Source of the DNA: an uncultured Anaerolineae bacterium
GTDB taxonomy: Bacteria > Chloroflexota > Anaerolineae > Aggregatilineales > Phototrophicaceae
NCBI GenBank assembly: GCA_937944445.1
Contig: CALDYP010000025.1
Coordinates: forward strand, 1-54,068
Direction: 5' to 3'
Length of the DNA stretch: 54,068 bases
How positions within the stretch are numbered: the first letter of the stretch is position 1; the number at the start of each line of letters is the position of its first letter. A program made the translations under genes and the position numbers. The notes under the pieces are model-generated. The model ran no database searches, had not been told where the DNA came from, and was given only the letters and a program-made list of their open reading frames with translations. Below are positions 50,495 to 54,068 of the stretch, piece after piece.

Positions 50495-52192
50495 TTATCG
50501 CGTGTCGATCAAGGCGAGGCCGTTCACCTCAAGGCGCACGCGGCGTTCGCCCACGTCGGGCGCAAACGTGACGAGAAATTCGGGCGCGTCGGCCACGCCG
50601 TAGCGATCGGTGTTCAGGTTGGTCACGCCGTAATCAGCCAGCAGCACGAAGTCCAGCGCCATGCCCGAGCGATAGCCCGGATCGACCAAGCCCCACGCCG
50701 GAACCCAATCAAACGTGCGCTGCTGCGGCCACAGCGCATAGCCCACCGTGACCGTCGTCCGCGGCGCGATGGCCGCAGCGATCTCCCCTGCGACCGCGTG
50801 CAGCGTGCGATAGTACCACGCGCGCGGGAAGAGCGTCGCATCGCGCCCGATCAACCGCTGCTGATGATGCGCCACCGACAGCGCGCACGCCGCGATCACC
50901 AGCGCAAGGACAGGCAGACGCAGCCAACGCCACCGCCCCGCGATGATCCCCAGCGCCGCCCCCGTCAGCGCGATGAACCAGCCCTGCAGGCCCGCCAAGT
51001 AGCTGGCGTTCTCCGTCGGGTAGACGCGCAGGACGAGCATCCCGACCACCAGCGCCGCGGGCAGCGCCAGCAGCAGGCTGATGCGGTTTAGAGGCCTCAT
51101 TGCACGCCACAGCGCCGCCCCGCTCACCCCCAGCAAGGCGAGCCGCAGCGCCCACGTCAGCGCCAGCCCCAGCGCGGCGGTCGGGCTGTCGGCGGGTGGG
51201 CGCGTGATGAACTGCGTCTGACTGTCGGCCACCAGCGCCAGCTCGCGCGGCAGGCGCAGCAGGAAGCGCAGCACGCGGCTCTCTGGCTCTGACACAGCCG
51301 GCCGCGGCGCGGGCGACACAGCCGGCGCAGCCGCCACCGGCGCAGCCTGATCGCGCGCCAGCCGCGCCACCTCCGCCCGCACCGCGTCGAACTCATCGCG
51401 GGGGATCTGCACGCGGCGCGCCAAGAACGCGGGCAAGTCGCGGAAGTCGCGCTCGGCTTGGAACGCCAGATAGGGCGCGAGCAGCACGCCCGCCAGCGCG
51501 CTCGTCAGCAGCAGCCAGCGCCAGCGCACCACCGCCCCGCTCAGCAGCCAGAAGACGACCATGGCCGGCAGCAGCAGCACCGCCGAGAAGTGCGTCATGA
51601 ACGCCAGCAGCGCGATCAGCCCCGCCGCCAGCATCCACCCGCCGCGCCCCGTCCGCTGCCAGCGGAACAAGCACAGCGCCACCCCGACGAAGAACGTCGG
51701 CAGCAGGAGCTGCGCCCATGCGATCGTCGACGCGGCAATCGTCGTCTCGCTGAAGGCGAACAGCAGCGCCGCTGCCGCCCCCCCCAGCGGATTGCTCAGC
51801 TCGCGCCCCAGCCCATACGCTGCGAACGTCCCCAGCATATTGAACCACAGCAACGTGAGCACCATCGCCAGCCACGGCGACGACGTGACCATCAGCGCGG
51901 GCAGGTGCAGCCACACCAAGCCGGGCAGGTTGTAGGCCGCGACGCTGGCCAGCGTGCCGTGCGTCGGGAACGGGCCGCCGTGGTGCAGCCACTCCCAGCC
52001 CAGCGCCACCACGGGCACGACGTCGTAATCAAACACCACCGTCTCGGCGAGGCTGAGCTTGAACGCCGCGCTCAACAGCCAGCCGACCACCACCAACCAC
52101 AGCATGCCCGCCCTGAAAGCACGTGGTGATCTTGCCCCCTTCTCAACGGAGGGGATGAGGCCTTCGCTGCCCTCAACGCGGCGCATGCTCAC
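50495..52192 (-). CDS. GT39-like polytopic membrane protein
   Basis: 565 residues, about eleven TM helices. An early acidic segment after TM1 (ETVVFDYDVVPVVALGWEWLHHG) fits the Asp-containing first loop of GT-C glycosyltransferases that use polyprenyl-phosphate sugars, but no family is certain. A long Ala/Pro-rich loop (about 265-305) interrupts the TM array, and the C-terminal 100 residues are extracytoplasmic. Its first 20 nt overlap the dihydrouridine synthase gene. Possibly protein or lipid mannosyl/arabinosyl transfer. Confidence 0.65.
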   Translation of the reverse strand: MSMRRVEGSEGLIPSVEKGARSPRAFRAGMLWLVVVGWLLSAAFKLSLAETVVFDYDVVPVVALGWEWLHHGGPFPTHGTLASVAAYNLPGLVWLHLPALMVTSSPWLAMVLTLLWFNMLGTFAAYGLGRELSNPLGGAAAALLFAFSETTIAASTIAWAQLLLPTFFVGVALCLFRWQRTGRGGWMLAAGLIALLAFMTHFSAVLLLPAMVVFWLLSGAVVRWRWLLLTSALAGVLLAPYLAFQAERDFRDLPAFLARRVQIPRDEFDAVRAEVARLARDQAAPVAAAPAVSPAPRPAVSEPESRVLRFLLRLPRELALVADSQTQFITRPPADSPTAALGLALTWALRLALLGVSGAALWRAMRPLNRISLLLALPAALVVGMLVLRVYPTENASYLAGLQGWFIALTGAALGIIAGRWRWLRLPVLALVIAACALSVAHHQQRLIGRDATLFPRAWYYRTLHAVAGEIAAAIAPRTTVTVGYALWPQQRTFDWVPAWGLVDPGYRSGMALDFVLLADYGVTNLNTDRYGVADAPEFLVTFAPDVGERRVRLEVNGLALIDTR

Positions 52193-53210
52193 GCTCGATC
52201 AACGGCAGCAGAACAGCCTCAATGTCGGCGAGCGTCGTCGCGCGCACGATCTGATTGCGGATCGTCACGCTGCCGTCCTCGTCCAGCCGATACTTGCTGA
52301 GCTGGCCGCGCAGCTCCAGCACGCAGGCCGCTTCGCGAAAGATCGACGTGCGCACGAGGCGGCGGGCGTGCTCCAGCGCCAGCGCGGCGCGTTCCGCGCG
52401 GGATGGCTCCGGCAGGCGCTCGCCCGTGGCCAGAAAGTGCGCCACGTGGCGGAAGATCCACGGGCGGCCCAGCGCCCCCCGCCCGATCATGACGCCGTCG
52501 CAGCCCGTTTCATCGAGCATGCGCGCGGCGTCCTCAGGCGTCAGCACGTCCCCGTTGCCGATGACGGGCATCGTCGTCACCGTCTCTTTGACGCGGCGGA
52601 TGACGTCCCAATCGGCTTGGCCGCTGTGGCCTTGCCCGGCGAAGCGCGCGTGCACCGCAATCGCCTTGACGCCGCACTGCTCGGCGGCTTTAGCAAACGG
52701 AACGGCTGTCACCACCCCATCCTCAAAGCCGCTGCGCACCTTGACCGTCACTGGCACGCTGACGGCCTTCACCACCGCCTCCACGACCGCCGTCGCCGTG
52801 CACACGTCGCGCAGCAGCGCCGCCCCCGCCCCCTTCTTGGCCACTTTGGGAACCCAACAGCCCATGTTGATGTCCACGATTGCCGCCCCGTGGTCAACCA
52901 CGATCTTGGCCGCCTCGGCCATCACAAACGGATCGCTGCCGAACAGCTGCACCGCAATCGGGAACTCGTGCGGGTAGAAGTCAAACCGCTGCACCGCCTG
53001 CTTATAGCGCCCGCGGTTCTGGAACGCCTCGCTGCTGATCAACTCAGTGCAGACCAAGCCGCAGCCGCCCTGCTCGCGGATCAACGAGCGGAAGGCGTAG
53101 TGCGTGTGGCCGGCCATCGGCGCGAGCGTTAGCGGCGGGTCAATCGGGATGCCGTCGATGGTGAACGGCTTGAAGCGCGGGTGGGCGCGCGTCGTCGTGG
53201 ATGGGATCAC
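52173..53210 (-). CDS. dusB: tRNA-dihydrouridine synthase (DusB-like)
   Basis: 345 residues from a GTG at 53210, with GGAGG 5 nt upstream. Reading further upstream in frame only crosses the neighbouring gene. FMN TIM barrel: LTLAPMAGHTHYAFR, CTELISSEA, catalytic Cys118 in INMGCWVPKV (Trp where most members have Pro), VTVKVRSGFEDG, IAVHARFAGQGHSG and PVIGNGDVLTPEDA, IGRGALGRPWIF. Reduces uridine to dihydrouridine in tRNA D-loops using NADPH. The start overlaps the stop of the upstream lipid enzyme gene (GTGA). Confidence 0.92.
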   Translation of the reverse strand: MIPSTTTRAHPRFKPFTIDGIPIDPPLTLAPMAGHTHYAFRSLIREQGGCGLVCTELISSEAFQNRGRYKQAVQRFDFYPHEFPIAVQLFGSDPFVMAEAAKIVVDHGAAIVDINMGCWVPKVAKKGAGAALLRDVCTATAVVEAVVKAVSVPVTVKVRSGFEDGVVTAVPFAKAAEQCGVKAIAVHARFAGQGHSGQADWDVIRRVKETVTTMPVIGNGDVLTPEDAARMLDETGCDGVMIGRGALGRPWIFRHVAHFLATGERLPEPSRAERAALALEHARRLVRTSIFREAACVLELRGQLSKYRLDEDGSVTIRNQIVRATTLADIEAVLLPLIEREHAPR

Positions 53211-53923
53211 GTCATCCTCCCTGTGCGAATGCGCCAATCGACGATGAAACTGGCGACCATGTACCACAGCGGGAACAGCCCGCTGATGAGGATCAACTCT
53301 AGAGGCGGCGCGGGTTGGCTCAGCAGGTAGAGCACCAGCGCCAGCCACAGCGCCCCCAGCGTCCACGCCGTGCGCCAGAGCACTTCCCCCTTGCTCGGGT
53401 AGAGGTAGCGCGTGGGGACGAACGACAACACCGACGGGACGAGCACGAACAGGACGGCGATCCCATCGGCTGGCCGCAGCCAGTAGAGGTAGAGCGCGAT
53501 GACGTTCCAATACGTGGGGAAGCCGATGAAGTAGCCGTCGTCGGTCTTCATGTTGGCTTGGCCGTAGGCGTAGAGCGCCGCCAGCACCCCCGGGACGATC
53601 CACAGCGGGTGCGGCAGCAGCTGCTCGTTCAGGATGATGAAGAACGGAACCCATGCGTAGGTGAGGATGTCGATCACGTTGTCCAGCATGGCCCCGTCGA
53701 AGTGGGGCAGCACCTCGCGCACGCGCAGCCGCCGCGCGATCAAGCCGTCCGTCGCGTCGATGACCATCTGCAAGATGAGCAGCACGTAGGCCTCGCGCAC
53801 GAGGTTGAGGCCGGCCAACATCAACGCGAACACGCCCAACACCCCGCCCAGCGCGGTGTAGGCGTGCACGCCCCACGCCAGCCAGCGCGCGGCGCGGTTC
53901 TCTGTCAGCGGCGTTCCCGTCAC
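53207..53923 (-). CDS. CDP-alcohol phosphatidyltransferase, phosphatidylcholine-synthase-like
   Basis: 238 residues from the GTG at 53923, preceded by GAGGGG with 7-nt spacing; an ATG at 53977 lacks such a site. About seven TM helices. The catalytic motif is D56ATD59G60LIA63R64 then 12 residues, G77AMLD81NVID85. The 12-residue gap (usually 7-8) is the mark of bacterial phosphatidylcholine synthases, as are VLPHFDGAMLDN and GFPTYWNVIALYLY. Expected reaction: CDP-diacylglycerol plus choline (or a similar head group) to phosphatidylcholine and CMP. Coupled by GTGA to dusB. Confidence 0.82.
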   Translation of the reverse strand: MTGTPLTENRAARWLAWGVHAYTALGGVLGVFALMLAGLNLVREAYVLLILQMVIDATDGLIARRLRVREVLPHFDGAMLDNVIDILTYAWVPFFIILNEQLLPHPLWIVPGVLAALYAYGQANMKTDDGYFIGFPTYWNVIALYLYWLRPADGIAVLFVLVPSVLSFVPTRYLYPSKGEVLWRTAWTLGALWLALVLYLLSQPAPPLELILISGLFPLWYMVASFIVDWRIRTGRMT

Positions 53924-53979
53924 AAAGCGACCCCTCACAACATCCGCCGCCCAGTATACAGGAAATCCGCCGCCCATCT

Positions 53980-54059
53980 GTAGGGACAGGGCCTGCCCTG
54001 TCCGTGGGGCCTGCCCTGTCCGTGGGGCCTGCCCTGTCCGTGGGGCCTGCCCTGTCCGT
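53980..54059. repeat. Palindrome with 18-bp tandem array (four units)
   Basis: GTAGGGAC-AGGG-CCTG-CCCT-GTCC (53980-54003) runs into three units of GTGGGGCCTGCCCTGTCC with period 18 (54004-54057). As at 25006, the unit is loop plus 3' arm of the palindrome with a 6-nt linker. It lies upstream of the phosphatidylcholine-synthase-like gene and continues to the window edge. No spacers, so not CRISPR. Confidence 0.85.
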
Positions 54060-54068
54060 CGGTTTCCA

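Noticed and set aside
53211..53876. Upstream extension of the dihydrouridine synthase to a 567-codon frame
   Set aside because: The extra part is an antiparallel-free, same-strand shadow of the CDP-alcohol enzyme; GGAGG and GTG at 53210 fix the start.

Overview
The window is a gene-dense, high-GC bacterial chromosome segment of 38 protein genes, most of them on the minus strand. No rRNA, tRNA or CRISPR array was seen. The gene set suggests a heterotrophic member of Chloroflexota, probably Anaerolineae-like. Supporting traits are several family-5 peptide/sugar ABC importers, PTPS-related and GT39-like membrane proteins, FtsX-type exporters, a membrane serine/threonine kinase, TIR/NACHT/HEAT proteins and abundant short intergenic palindromes. 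This placement is an inference from gene content; no phylogenetic marker is present.

Layout. 1-4.4 kb: 5' part of a very large secreted RTX-repeat protein that runs off the window. 4.5-8.3 kb: glpD with two Gfo/Idh/MocA dehydrogenases in one operon. 8.4-11.4 kb: a large PTPS-related membrane protein. 11.5-17.4 kb: a translationally coupled operon of a TIR-NACHT-HEAT protein, a TIR-FGE-sulfatase-fold protein and a short-chain dehydrogenase; this is the best candidate for a little-described, probably immune-type system. 17.6-18.9 kb: DUF427 protein and phosphoglycerate mutase. 19.2-24.9 kb: sucrose-use operon (LacI regulator, fructokinase, beta-phosphoglucomutase, amylosucrase, APH-fold kinase), with a LacI operator lying inside its promoter.

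25.2-32.4 kb: two consecutive binding protein-permease-permease importers, both without ATPase genes and both with a hairpin just after the binding-protein gene. 32.8-36.9 kb (plus strand): M24 peptidase, then a flippase-like membrane protein coupled to a multi-TM serine/threonine kinase. 36.9-39.0 kb: SGNH hydrolase and DUF4380 protein. 39.1-43.6 kb: MarR regulator with a heterodimeric ABC exporter that has one degenerate ATP site. 43.6-47.2 kb: MacB/LolD-like ATPase and a double-FtsX permease. 47.4-49.8 kb: beta-hydroxyacid dehydrogenase, mini-asparaginase and tyrosine recombinase, joined by ATGA overlaps. 49.8-53.9 kb: SDR, GT39-like membrane protein, tRNA-dihydrouridine synthase and a phosphatidylcholine-synthase-like enzyme.

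Repeats. There is a 145-bp MITE-like element with terminal inverted repeats and a target-site duplication, and a truncated inverted copy of it 13 kb away. A family of intergenic palindromes keeps a constant frame and loop while the arms change in a compensatory way. At two places the 3' half of such a palindrome has been amplified into an 18-bp tandem array. By eye, the first 18 kb and 25.2-28.7 kb look less GC-rich at third codon positions than 28.9-54 kb.
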